From Rhodospirillales bacterium (GTDB taxonomy: Bacteria; Pseudomonadota; Gammaproteobacteria; Burkholderiales; Burkholderiaceae_D): 32,967 nt of DNA. How positions within the stretch are numbered: position 1 is the first letter of the stretch; each line of letters starts with the position of its first letter. The DNA lies in the NCBI GenBank assembly GCA_903970305.1, contig CAJCID010000049.1:1-32967 (forward strand), written 5' to 3'. Made by a program: the position numbers and the translations under genes. Below the pieces are notes generated by a model that saw nothing but the letters and a program-made list of their open reading frames with translations, did not search any database and had not been told where the DNA came from. Below are positions 1 to 7,827 of the stretch, piece after piece.

Positions 1-2
1 TG

Positions 3-1028
3 GCGATGTTGCGCGGAGTCTATGCCGGGACAATGGCCAGTCTGCAACTACCTGCAGGGCGCCTTGCTCAGTGGTTGGGCAGCGGTGCGACGCTGAGCTT
101 AGGCACTTTGCTGGCCGCGCTCGGTTACGCCGCTGCCGGGATGTCTGGGAGCCTCTTGGCCCTGTGCGTCGCATTGGCGATCTCGGGCAGCGGATCAAGT
201 GCGCAACATCCGATTGCCTCGGGTGCCGTCTCGCGCAGCTATGGCAGCAGTGCGAGAGGCCCTTTGAGCATTTACAACTTTTCCGGCGACCTCGGCAAGG
301 CAGCACTCCCGGCGGCCATTTCACTGCTCGTGACTTTGATGCCGTGGCGGCATGCTCTGTGGATCCTGGCCGCCCTGGGGTGTGCGGTGGCTGGCGTCAT
401 CGCGCTGCTCTTGCCTTCTGTGCCGCGCAATCTGCCCTTGGCAGAGAAACCTGCCCACGAGCCTCGCGGCAGCGTGGGTCAGGGTTTCTCGGTGCTCTTC
501 GTGATCGGAGTGCTCGATACCGGGGTGCGCATGGGGCTTTTGACCTTCCTGCCGTTCCTGCTCCAGGCAAAGGGTGCCTCCCTACCCGTAGTAGGAACCT
601 CTTTGGCGCTGGTCTTCATGGGCGGCGCGGTCGGCAAGTTCGCCTGTGGCTGGCTGGGCGCACGGGTGGGGGTCATCGGCACCGTGCTGGCAACTGAGGG
701 TGGTACGGCGGCCTGCATCGTCGCCGTGATGTATTGTCCGCTGACGTTTGCCATGCTGCTGCTGCCGCTATTGGGTGTCATGCTGAATGGCACATCTTCC
801 GTGCTTTACGGGACTGTGCCTGAACTAGCACCGCCAGAGCGTACCGAGAGGGCCTTCGCAATCTTTTACACAGGCACGATAGGTTCGGGCGCGATCTCTC
901 CGCTCATCTATGGCGTTCTCGGCGACCGGATCGGCATTCACGGTGCCACCTTCGCCACGGCCCTGACGGCCTTGGCCATCTTTCCGCTGGCTATCGCATT
1001 GCGGCCGTATTTGAATCGATCCACTTGA
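3..1028 (+). CDS. MFS transporter, N-terminus outside the window
   Basis: This is the C-terminal part of a major facilitator superfamily permease, about 340 residues in the window against roughly 400 for the family. The reading frame is open to the left edge, so the first Met codon here (position 6) is probably internal and the true start lies upstream. Visible features are about nine to ten hydrophobic helices, a segment near residues 60-95 with the motif GSGSSAQHP and later YNFSGDLGK, typical of the fosmidomycin-resistance-like branch of MFS, and a charged central loop near residues 140-160 that separates the two six-helix halves. The substrate cannot be read from the sequence. It converges on the TonB receptor gene, with a strong inverted repeat between the two. 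Confidence 0.85.
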   Translation, partial: AMLRGVYAGTMASLQLPAGRLAQWLGSGATLSLGTLLAALGYAAAGMSGSLLALCVALAISGSGSSAQHPIASGAVSRSYGSSARGPLSIYNFSGDLGKAALPAAISLLVTLMPWRHALWILAALGCAVAGVIALLLPSVPRNLPLAEKPAHEPRGSVGQGFSVLFVIGVLDTGVRMGLLTFLPFLLQAKGASLPVVGTSLALVFMGGAVGKFACGWLGARVGVIGTVLATEGGTAACIVAVMYCPLTFAMLLLPLLGVMLNGTSSVLYGTVPELAPPERTERAFAIFYTGTIGSGAISPLIYGVLGDRIGIHGATFATALTALAIFPLAIALRPYLNRST

Positions 1029-1152
1029 GGTGGGGGGATTTGACGTCCAAGCAAGACCGCGATAAGGACCACGGGGCGTATGGGGACCCCGCGCCTCGTG
1101 TGGATTATCGACTTGGCCGCCGCGACCTTCCCGACGAACTGGGGCGCACCCG

Positions 1153-1178
1153 TCAGATGCCGCAAGCTCGGCATCTGA
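1153..1178. terminator. Inverted repeat between convergent genes, candidate bidirectional terminator
   Basis: TCAGATGCCG at 1153-1162 pairs perfectly with CGGCATCTGA at 1169-1178, giving a 10-bp stem with a 6-nt loop. It lies between the end of the MFS gene and the end of the TonB receptor gene, where a two-way terminator is expected. There is no T-run on either side, so Rho-independent termination is not certain. Confidence 0.5.
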
Positions 1179-1199
1179 GGCCTGCAATGAGCCCGCCGG

Positions 1200-3356
1200 T
1201 CAAAAGTACTTCGTCAGTGCGATGAACCCGCCGCGCCGAGCGCCCCACTGTGGAGCTCCGACACCGATCCCCGTTCCATCGCGAATCTCGTAGACGCGAT
1301 CAAATAGGTTGATGAGCGCGATCCGGACGTCGACCTTTCCGAGGGTGGGGAGGGTCAAGTGATCGACGGCGTCCAAGTTGACCGTCGTGTAAGCCGGCAG
1401 GTGATCGGTATTGGCGAAGCCCGAACGCAGGCCACTTCCGAAGAGCAGGTCGCCGCCCAGGGTGATCGAACCCATCTTGTAGGATACCCCGCCGGAGGAC
1501 GTGTATTTCTGGTCATGGTCCAGGTGGACATAGTTGTGCTGGATGTAGGCCAGTTCCGGCTGGCTGAAGTTGTACTGACCGGTTTCGATATCCTCGCCAA
1601 CAGCGTGGGAGTATGCAAAATTGCCATAGACGGTCCAGTTGCCGTGCTTGTACGTGCCCGACAGTTCAACTCCGCTCACGATCCCTCGTGCATAGTTAAA
1701 TGCGGAGAAGATGAGCGCATTGCCGAACTGGCCTTCGTCCTGAAGATCCTTCACGTTTCGATAGTAGCCGTCGATGCCCAATGTGAGGTCGGGCGTTAAT
1801 TGCTCGGAGATTCCCACATCGAAGTAGTTCGAGCGCTCGGCTTTGACCTGGGTGTTCACATCGGTTGCGACCGCGCCTGTTGTGTCAACGAACTTTTCGA
1901 TCGAAGGTGTACCGATGATTTCGGTAGGCGGCGGAGTGAAATAGCGTGCATAGCCCGCGTGCAGTCGCGTCGTCGATGACAGGTCGTATACGATCCCCAG
2001 ACGAGGGCTGAGCTGCTGGGCATCAGTCACCGTGTCGGTCTTGTCGAAGCGCGCGCCATAGTTTACGGTCAGCCCGGCCAATGGAATCCACTCATCCTGC
2101 ACGTAGACGCCATAGGTTCCACCATCGAGGTGAGTACCATCCTGAATGGTGATGGGCGCATCACTGGTTTGATTGCCGGCCGCATCGGTGGGAAAGACCT
2201 GGGAGGAATCATTGGCCCCGAACCGTTCGTGTTCCAAGAAATACCCAGCGCGCAGTGTGTTCGTGTCATCCAACTTGTACGAAAGATCACCCTGGAGTCC
2301 CGTCGCCTCCGTCTTGCGCAGAATGGTCGCAGCATTTCCAAGAAAAACGAGATCGCCGATCGGGTCGGGTTCGTAGTGCACGTCGGTATAGCGGTGAAAC
2401 AGAGCAATCTGATAGTCCGTGCGGTCGTTCGGGCTCGCCTGATACGAGAGAACCTCGTAACGGATGGTCTCGTCCTGGCGCGCGTTCAGATCCGATGAGT
2501 TGACCGATGCCGATGGGACTGCTGCGAGACTGTAGACCGGTGTCTGGCCAGGCACATCCGGGATTTCGAAGTGGTTGAGGGCCGTACCGACGATCAGGTT
2601 GATGCGGCTGTCGCTGTCGATGACCCGGGATAGATAGAGGAAATTGTGGGTCTGCTCGGTCGTGTCGTGCAAAGGGTCGCGACTGCTGGTGGGGTTCTCA
2701 ATGCCTATGTTGTCCCGCAGATAAGAGCTGCTGACAAAATAGTTCCAATCGCCGCTTGAACCTGAATATTCGAGTGCCCCCTCGCCATATCCGTTGCTTC
2801 CCCCTGTCGCGGTCACACTGCCCCCGTTCTGGAAGCTCGTGCCCTTGGTCTGGATATCAACTATTCCTGCCGTCCGGTAGCCGTATTCGGCGGGTAGCGC
2901 GCCGGTGAGCAGGTTCACCTGACTGGCAAAGCGCGGATCGAAAGACTGTCCGAATCCCGTGATCGGTTCCGGAATGATGACTCCATCGATCCGATACTGA
3001 AGATTCCCATGATCTCCACGGACGTGAAGTTGGCCATACGAATCTTGCACGACACCCGGAGCCTGCAACAGGAGCTCATTGAGCTGTGTGCCATCCCCCA
3101 ACGGTAAGTTGTCGATATCATCCAAGTTGAAGTGATAGGCCGAGCTACCGGTTTCCGGGAGGATCTGGTTGCGTGCCGCGTCCAGCTTCTTCGTGGTCAC
3201 CTCGAGCTCGGGGAGCTCCTGCGCAGCGGGGGGAGCCGCCTGGGCCAATTCGAGCTCTGGCTGTGACGGGGCGGTCTCTTCCGCTCCCGCGGGGGCGATG
3301 GAGGGGTAGATGGATGCAATGGCCAAGGCCAGTGCGCCATAGGAAAATCCGGACAT
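1200..3356 (-). CDS. TonB-dependent outer-membrane receptor
   Basis: A 718-residue outer-membrane active transporter of the TonB-dependent receptor family. Residues 1-25 look like a signal peptide ending in PAGA, although its start lacks the usual basic residues. A probable TonB box, ELEVTTK, lies at residues 50-56. A plug domain follows (near 65-175: LPLGDGTQLNELLLQAPGV, then the RIDGV region). The rest reads as a 22-strand beta-barrel with alternating aromatic residues, ending in a terminal Phe as expected for BAM-dependent insertion. The ATG at 3356 is supported by GAGAGG just upstream and by an in-frame TGA 12 bases before it. The ligand is unknown. The upstream small His/Cys protein gene, 62 bp away on the same strand, suggests a metal or metal-complex substrate, but that is inference. 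Confidence 0.92.
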   Translation of the reverse strand: MSGFSYGALALAIASIYPSIAPAGAEETAPSQPELELAQAAPPAAQELPELEVTTKKLDAARNQILPETGSSAYHFNLDDIDNLPLGDGTQLNELLLQAPGVVQDSYGQLHVRGDHGNLQYRIDGVIIPEPITGFGQSFDPRFASQVNLLTGALPAEYGYRTAGIVDIQTKGTSFQNGGSVTATGGSNGYGEGALEYSGSSGDWNYFVSSSYLRDNIGIENPTSSRDPLHDTTEQTHNFLYLSRVIDSDSRINLIVGTALNHFEIPDVPGQTPVYSLAAVPSASVNSSDLNARQDETIRYEVLSYQASPNDRTDYQIALFHRYTDVHYEPDPIGDLVFLGNAATILRKTEATGLQGDLSYKLDDTNTLRAGYFLEHERFGANDSSQVFPTDAAGNQTSDAPITIQDGTHLDGGTYGVYVQDEWIPLAGLTVNYGARFDKTDTVTDAQQLSPRLGIVYDLSSTTRLHAGYARYFTPPPTEIIGTPSIEKFVDTTGAVATDVNTQVKAERSNYFDVGISEQLTPDLTLGIDGYYRNVKDLQDEGQFGNALIFSAFNYARGIVSGVELSGTYKHGNWTVYGNFAYSHAVGEDIETGQYNFSQPELAYIQHNYVHLDHDQKYTSSGGVSYKMGSITLGGDLLFGSGLRSGFANTDHLPAYTTVNLDAVDHLTLPTLGKVDVRIALINLFDRVYEIRDGTGIGVGAPQWGARRGGFIALTKYF

Positions 3357-3418
3357 GAGAACCTCTCAAATAATCGCAATGAAGCTTCCCCGATACGCGA
3401 TCGGAGAGCGTGGCTGGA

Positions 3419-3733
3419 TTACGAGAGGGACGGTGGGGCTCTGCTCAGGTAAGCGAGGTGGAGCAGGCACTCAGCACTGCTCGGGTGCTTTTCTGTCGGT
3501 CGGGCGAACGACACTTCAGGCCCGATCACGGGGAGATCGAAGCTCGCCATCGCGTGCCCTAGGCTCGAAAAAGCGAGGCAGCGCTCGCATACATGGCCTA
3601 GCGGCTCTTGTGCCTCCTTCTTGCGCGCGATGTCCTCCAGGCCGTGCGACAGTTCGTGCAGGCTCGCTGCGTGCTGGCCCACCAACAGTGTTAGCGCGAG
3701 GAGTGCGCGATAGAGGACGGTGCGAATCCGCAT
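3419..3733 (-). CDS. Small exported His/Cys-containing protein, function unknown
   Basis: A 104-residue protein with an N-terminal signal or anchor segment (basic MRIRTVLYR, then a hydrophobic run to about residue 23). It then has HELSH at residues 26-30, H47, a CxxC pair at 49-52 (CERC) and H60. This arrangement resembles small periplasmic proteins common in Betaproteobacteria, often near metal or TonB-linked genes, and related in style to DUF2946. The clustered His and Cys suggest metal binding, but that is inference. It is 62 bp upstream of the TonB receptor on the same strand and probably co-transcribed with it. No clear ribosome binding site precedes the ATG at 3733. Confidence 0.65.
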   Translation of the reverse strand: MRIRTVLYRALLALTLLVGQHAASLHELSHGLEDIARKKEAQEPLGHVCERCLAFSSLGHAMASFDLPVIGPEVSFARPTEKHPSSAECLLHLAYLSRAPPSLS

Positions 3734-4306
3734 GAGTGCGTCGTAGTGATCTCTAGCTATTGGGTGCGTTTACGTGGACTCGAAGAAGCCGAGGGGATGT
3801 GATGCAATCAAGGCCTTCCCGACACGGAATCGACGCTGCTCTGAGTCGGCTGAGCAGCCAGATTCTGACTCGCGCATAGAAACCATCGATATTAGCCGAG
3901 ATTGCCGGAACCGAGAAACCATCGGCTTGCGGGGGCTTGCGCGTGGCACATCGAGACTCCAGGGCTCGCGGCCCGGCTTTTGCCCTACCGCCGACGCAAA
4001 CCGACCTGTCACGAATGCATTAGTATTCTGGCTCGCATTTCTTGCGATGAATCGCTCCGAAAATTTCTATCGCTGCTCGCGCCGCGCCGCGGGTCGGTTG
4101 TGAGTGCTGCCCCTCTGTTAGCGATGCAGGCGAAGTGATGAAGCGGTGAGGGGCCTGTTCCGAAAGACTCGTCCCCGCGCGCCTTGTCTTGCACACTGTT
4201 TCGTGTCGAGCGGAAAGCCAGGTCGGTGGCTTGGGAGAAGATGGGATGACTCAGCAGCATGGGGCCAAGAATTCGATTCCACCAGGGGCCCCGATAGGTG
4301 ATTCCG
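3734..4306. other. Intergenic region, divergent promoters expected
   Basis: About 570 bp separate the divergent small His/Cys protein and the DUF4344 gene. Open frames here have no recognisable domain, no convincing start context and composition like chance frames, so none is called. The stretch contains an 11-bp direct repeat (AGAAACCATCG at 3878-3888 and 3914-3924, 36 bp apart) and a short inverted repeat GCGAT-GA-ATCGC at 4044-4055. No Fur-box-like sequence was found by eye. Confidence 0.5.
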
Positions 4307-5173
4307 ATGCGCAACTTTAGGCTCTGCGGGGCGCTGACCGGGCTTGTCCTTGCCATCGTCGCGACCCTCGGGCAGCCCTCGCGTGCCGCCATTCCGACGG
4401 CCGCGGCCGAGTATGCGGGACGCGCGCTATCCTTCTATAACGACTCGGCAGACCCTGAACAGCATCAGGTCATCGCGGCGGCTCAGAAAAGCCATCTGGC
4501 CGAGCGAATGGCAGCGCTTGTCAATACGAATCTCTATCTGAGAGCGAATCTGGAGGTAGGATTCGAAGCCTGCGGTAAGCGCGCAAATGCATCATTTCAA
4601 GGCAAACGGCGAGCGATCGTCATGTGCACGGAGTTCATCAACCTGGTTGAGACGGTTGCCCATCGAGACCAGGATTTCATGATGAGGCTTCCCAAGGAAC
4701 AGAGATCGAAAATGATCGACGGACTGATCTGGGGGGTCTTCTTCCACGAACTAGCCCATGCCGTCATCCACATCGACAATGTGCCGATCACGGGACGAGA
4801 GGAGGACGTTGCCGACCAGTTCTCCGCATGGTTCCCCATCAACTTCATCGACACGAGTCGGAAGTCAGTTATTGCGCCCACGATATGGTTCTGGAGTCAA
4901 CTCGCCATGCGGCGGAGCCTGAACTCCATGTCCGTCGAACAGCGTCGACGTTTCATGGCGGACGAGCATAGCCTGGACGAGCAGCGCATCTATAATCTGG
5001 CCTGCTGGTACTACGGCTCGGGCTCCGAGGAGGGCGTTGAAGCGGCTCGTCTTGCGAAGCTCACGAGCGAGCGCGCCCCGAGATGTGCCATTGAGTATGC
5101 GCAGCTGGATCAAGGCATGCGCAGTGCGTTCGGAAAGTTCTTCAAAACTAAGCCGCTGCGCGCAACCCGGTAA
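4307..5173 (+). CDS. DUF4344-type exported putative metallopeptidase
   Basis: A 288-residue protein with a signal peptide (residues 1 to about 28: MRNFR, hydrophobic stretch, then PSRAA). The zinc-protease motif HELAH is at residues 147-151, followed by GREEDVADQF (163-172), which probably supplies the third zinc ligand. Two cysteines in family-like positions (C89 and C107, in EACGKRANA and VMCTEF) are consistent with DUF4344. The substrate is not known for this family. The ATG at 4307 is chosen because AGGTG at 4296-4300 is a good ribosome binding site six bases upstream; a GTG at 4298 overlaps that site and is unlikely. It stands alone, with no operon partner. Confidence 0.82.
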   Translation: MRNFRLCGALTGLVLAIVATLGQPSRAAIPTAAAEYAGRALSFYNDSADPEQHQVIAAAQKSHLAERMAALVNTNLYLRANLEVGFEACGKRANASFQGKRRAIVMCTEFINLVETVAHRDQDFMMRLPKEQRSKMIDGLIWGVFFHELAHAVIHIDNVPITGREEDVADQFSAWFPINFIDTSRKSVIAPTIWFWSQLAMRRSLNSMSVEQRRRFMADEHSLDEQRIYNLACWYYGSGSEEGVEAARLAKLTSERAPRCAIEYAQLDQGMRSAFGKFFKTKPLRATR

Positions 5174-5513
5174 GCACAAGGCGCCTCTGGGGCGGGCGAG
5201 TTAAGGGGTCCTCCTAGGCCCGCCAATCACGAGACCCCGACGCATCAGCAATGCTCGACTCCATGGGGTACACACCTGTGCGCGTCTCAAGCGCGCCTGG
5301 GGACCGCCATTGGACCGATGTATAGGACTAACTCCTAACTCGATCGGACATTTGGGATTAGTCCGACGGCGAATGATCTCCCCACTCTCTTCGAGGAGCT
5401 TGACTCTGGTCAAAACAGGCTTGCGAAATAGGCCAGTTCTCTGGTGAAGTGATCCCCGTAATGAGGCTTCCAAAATCCCGATTGAAGTTCGTAGTCCTCA
5501 CCCTGGAAAATCT
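5174..5513. other. Intergenic region with possible terminator of the metallopeptidase gene
   Basis: No credible gene in this 340-bp stretch. GGCGGGC at 5191-5197 pairs with GCCCGCC at 5218-5224 (7 bp, 20-nt loop), and GGGGTC at 5205-5210 pairs with GACCCC at 5233-5238. These two structures would be mutually exclusive. Either could act as a weak terminator for the upstream gene; there is no T-run. Confidence 0.4.
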
Positions 5514-5810
5514 ATGACGCGCCACTATCATTCTCTCAATGCAGCGCTCGACGCAGCGATCCGCCAATTGACCCGTTCGAATCCGAATCAGTTCATCCTG
5601 ACCCTGGGTGCGATGGTGCTCTTGCTGCCCTTGGTCATCATTGGGAGCTGGTTGCAGCGAGATGCCATGCCGGGCCCGAACCTGCTCGGAGCCACTGTTC
5701 TCATCACGCTGGCCAATGTCATTGCTGCCACGGCGATTGCAGCGTTGTGGGTCCGTGCGGCCGCCGAGCCGAAGCGCGCGGCAGACGATCTGCCCCTACC
5801 CGAGCGCTAA
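5514..5810 (+). CDS. Small two-helix membrane protein, unknown function
   Basis: A 98-residue open frame whose composition looks genuine: a polar N-terminus of about 25 residues, a transmembrane helix near 28-46 (LTLGAMVLLLPLVIIGSW), a short Pro/Gly loop, a second helix near 57-81 and a charged tail. I do not recognise the family. The ribosome binding site is weak (CTGGAAAA before the ATG at 5514). Its last four bases overlap the end of the leftward truncated SRPBCC gene, so the two are tail-to-tail. It could be a chance frame, but the two clean hydrophobic segments argue against this. Confidence 0.5.
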   Translation: MTRHYHSLNAALDAAIRQLTRSNPNQFILTLGAMVLLLPLVIIGSWLQRDAMPGPNLLGATVLITLANVIAATAIAALWVRAAAEPKRAADDLPLPER

Positions 5811-6130
5811 GATCGAGCTGCATAGATGCGTCGGATCGTTGAATGGATGCTCGCCTGCCCATTCGACCAGATGAGGCTGGAACCTACCTGAGCAGCGTTT
5901 GTGATCAAGGCTGTGCCAATCTCCGGTTGCCACGACGGCCAGCCCCGGAGATCGGGAAGTAACGCCCAGACTCTGGCCGTCGGGGCGTCGATGCCGATCT
6001 GGGCGTCCGCTCGGACCGGGGCTTCGTTCCGGATCAACCCCTGTTGGGTGAGTTGTTCGTCCTGCGCCGAGATCCCGGCGCATCCTGCGACCCCGCTGGA
6101 GAGCACACTGCGGATTGCAATCCGCTTCAT
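5807..6130 (-). pseudogene. C-terminally truncated SRPBCC (START/polyketide-cyclase-like) lipoprotein gene
   Basis: The 107-residue product starts with a short signal segment and a lipobox-like VAGC, then runs into the first half of an SRPBCC ligand-binding fold: beta-strand ADAQIGIDAPTARVWALL, the WPSWQPEI motif, and SLIWSNG followed by SIHSTIRRI. Full-length relatives continue for some 50-70 residues with the remaining strands and the long C-terminal helix that closes the pocket. Here the frame stops right after the STIRRI strand, and no other leftward frame carries the missing part. It is therefore probably a gene remnant, though a very short functional variant cannot be excluded. The truncation point coincides with the end of the neighbouring rightward small membrane protein gene. 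Confidence 0.6.
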
Positions 6131-6252
6131 CGCTCCACTAAACGAGGCACGCGATGCCCGAGTCCGGAGTCGGCGTGCGCTCGAAATACCGAAAGGCGTT
6201 CATCGGCAGCTCACCGTCGTGGAGTCGCACCCGAGCGTTGCGGCACTGACCT

Positions 6253-7128
6253 TCATTGCGCAGCGGCGACCTTATCCTGCGTCTTGAGCTCGAAATCGCT
6301 CGCGTCATGACGCTCGTGGAGCTGCTCGGCGGGCTCACCCCAGGCACGATTGACCATACGACCGCGCCGCACGGCAGGGCGCGCACCGATCTCGTCGGTC
6401 CATCGCTGCACGTTCAAGTATTCTTGCACCTGCAGGAACTCTCCGCCCCCGTAGAGCTGACCCTTGGCGAGGGCTCCATACCAGGGCCACACGGCAATAT
6501 CCGCGATCGTGTATTCCCCACCGGCGAGGTAGGGACTCTCGCCAAGACGTCGGTCGAGAACGTCGAGTTGACGCTTCACCTCCATCGCGTAGCGGTCGAT
6601 TGCGTATTCAATCTTGGTGGGGGCGTAAGCAAAGAAGTGGCCAAAGCCACCCCCGAGATAGGGCGCGCTACCCATCTGCCAAAAGAGCCAAGACAAGCAC
6701 TCTGCGCGCGCGCCGCCTGCCTCGGGTAGAAAGGCACCAAATTTCTCCGCCAGGTGGAGCAGTATGGCGCCGGATTCGAATACCCGGATCGAGCTCGGGC
6801 CACTGCGGTCCACTAGCGCTGGGATCTTCGAGTTCGGATTGACATCAACAAAACCGCTTCCGAACTGGTCGCCATCGCTGATCCTGATCAGCCACGCATC
6901 GTATTCAGCACCGCTATGGCCGTCTGCGAGGAGTTCCTCCAGCATCACAGTAACCTTGACGCCGTTCGGTGTGGCGAGGGAATAGAGCTGTAGGGGATGA
7001 CGTCCCACAGGAAGGTCCTTCTCATGGGTCGGACCGGCGATGGGGCGGTTGATGTTCGCGAAGTGCCCTCCGTTTGGCTGGTTCCAGGTCCAGATCTTGG
7101 GGGGAATATAAGGGGCTGAATCACTCAT
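6253..7128 (-). CDS. yghU: Glutathione-dependent disulfide-bond oxidoreductase (YghU-type GST)
   Basis: A 291-residue cytosolic glutathione S-transferase-fold protein of the YghU (Nu-class) group, which reduces disulfides and peroxides using bound glutathione. Diagnostic segments are the N-terminal extension with KIWTWN, FANINRP and GPTHEK (residues 11-37), the thioredoxin-fold active site ATPNG (52-56), VNPNSKIPAL and the ESGAILLHLAEK glutathione-binding segment. An all-helical C-terminal domain follows, with the N-capping motif YTIADIAVWPW. Its length matches the family (E. coli YghU is 288). The ATG at 7128 is preferred over the in-frame ATG at 7161 because it has GGAG upstream and matches the start of homologues. 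No operon partner is apparent. Confidence 0.93.
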   Translation of the reverse strand: MSDSAPYIPPKIWTWNQPNGGHFANINRPIAGPTHEKDLPVGRHPLQLYSLATPNGVKVTVMLEELLADGHSGAEYDAWLIRISDGDQFGSGFVDVNPNSKIPALVDRSGPSSIRVFESGAILLHLAEKFGAFLPEAGGARAECLSWLFWQMGSAPYLGGGFGHFFAYAPTKIEYAIDRYAMEVKRQLDVLDRRLGESPYLAGGEYTIADIAVWPWYGALAKGQLYGGGEFLQVQEYLNVQRWTDEIGARPAVRRGRMVNRAWGEPAEQLHERHDASDFELKTQDKVAAAQ

Positions 7129-7408
7129 GCTTTGGACTCCGAGGGTTAAATCAGTACGCATGCCAGACCGTGATCGTGGTCAGCGAGCGATCCGAGGCGG
7201 ACCGCTCTGGAGACCCTATCGGTCAATCTGCGGGAGCCGACCCCATCGGCCTCGATCCGGATGCCGTGCACAACCAGAGGGCAAGGATACTCGCAGGCGT
7301 GGGTCTGTGCTGGCCTGGTCCGCACCGGTACCATCCATTACCATCCGCTCCCGCCGGGGGGCGCTCGGTTCGGGCCACCATTCATCCCCAAGAACGAATT
7401 CGTCATGA

Positions 7409-7430
7409 GCTTCTGCAAATTTGCAGAAGC
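7409..7430. repeat. 22-bp perfect palindrome, candidate regulator binding site
   Basis: The half-site GCTTCTGCAAA at 7409-7419 is followed directly by its exact reverse complement TTTGCAGAAGC at 7420-7430, with no spacer. A perfect 22-bp dyad with an A/T-rich centre is typical of an operator for a homodimeric regulator. It contains CTG-N8-CAG, which is two bases short of the classical LexA spacing CTG-N10-CAG, so it is not called a LexA site. Confidence 0.45.
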
Positions 7431-7696
7431 ACTGGCAAGCCGAAGACGTGTTCTGCCCTTCGGAATTCCCCTGATGTCTGCGTGAACCCCGGACTTCCGC
7501 GGGGTCTTGGGCACCCAGATGTCGGGATGAGAACGGCTCCAACGCCTGCGTCATCGACTGGCCCCCGGATGGTAGAGCGCGCACGCGGGCCAATTGTCGA
7601 TCAGATGGCCGTGGTGTTGCAGGTCTGCTGCGGTATGACGAAACCGTGGACTAAGGCCAGCGAGCCGGGCTAGTCTTCAGGGAGGCTCAATGATCG

Positions 7697-7747
7697 TCGG
7701 GGCCGAAAGGCCCGATGCGGGGCGCGGCTGCCGTTGGACAGAGCCGC
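7697..7747 (+). other. Two adjacent hairpins upstream of the acyltransferase gene
   Basis: TCGGGGCC at 7697-7704 pairs with GGCCCGA at 7709-7715 around a GNRA-type GAAA tetraloop, with one bulged G. GCGGCT at 7724-7729 pairs with AGCCGC at 7742-7747 (12-nt loop). They lie 80-130 bp before the start codon and could be a structured 5' leader or a small RNA. They match no riboswitch core that I know. Confidence 0.25.
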
Positions 7748-7827
7748 AAGAACAACGCGAACCCGAAGTCCACAGGAGCGAAGTAGGGACAGGGCAGCGT
7801 GCCGAATCACCGTAACGACCTCCGCCG

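Larger units (their letters stand above)
7129..7827. other. Long intergenic region with palindrome and hairpins, no credible gene
   Basis: About 700 bp between yghU (leftward) and the acyltransferase gene (rightward). Several open frames exist, up to about 200 codons, but all lack recognisable domains and are rich in Arg, Pro and Gly, as expected of chance frames in GC-rich DNA. The region holds a 22-bp perfect palindrome at 7409-7430 and two stem-loops at 7697-7747, listed separately. Promoters of both flanking genes should lie here, but I could not place them with confidence. Confidence 0.5.

Noticed and set aside
3774-4103. Rightward 109-codon frame in the 3.7-4.3 kb intergenic region
   Set aside because: No ribosome binding site, no recognisable motif, and an opposing frame of similar quality overlaps it.
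5358-5567. Leftward frame that looked like a transposase fragment (TTNFNRDFG...)
   Set aside because: I could not tie it to any transposase family; no terminal inverted repeats or target duplications flank it, and it overlaps the start of the small membrane protein gene.
7413-7426. CTG-N8-CAG inside the 22-bp palindrome as a LexA box
   Set aside because: The classical box needs CTG-N10-CAG (CTGT-N8-ACAG); the spacing is two bases short and neither neighbour is an SOS gene.
7074-7673. Rightward 199-codon open frame across the yghU start and the following gap
   Set aside because: It overlaps the yghU start, shows no domain, and its Arg/Pro/Gly-rich composition is that of a chance frame in GC-rich DNA.
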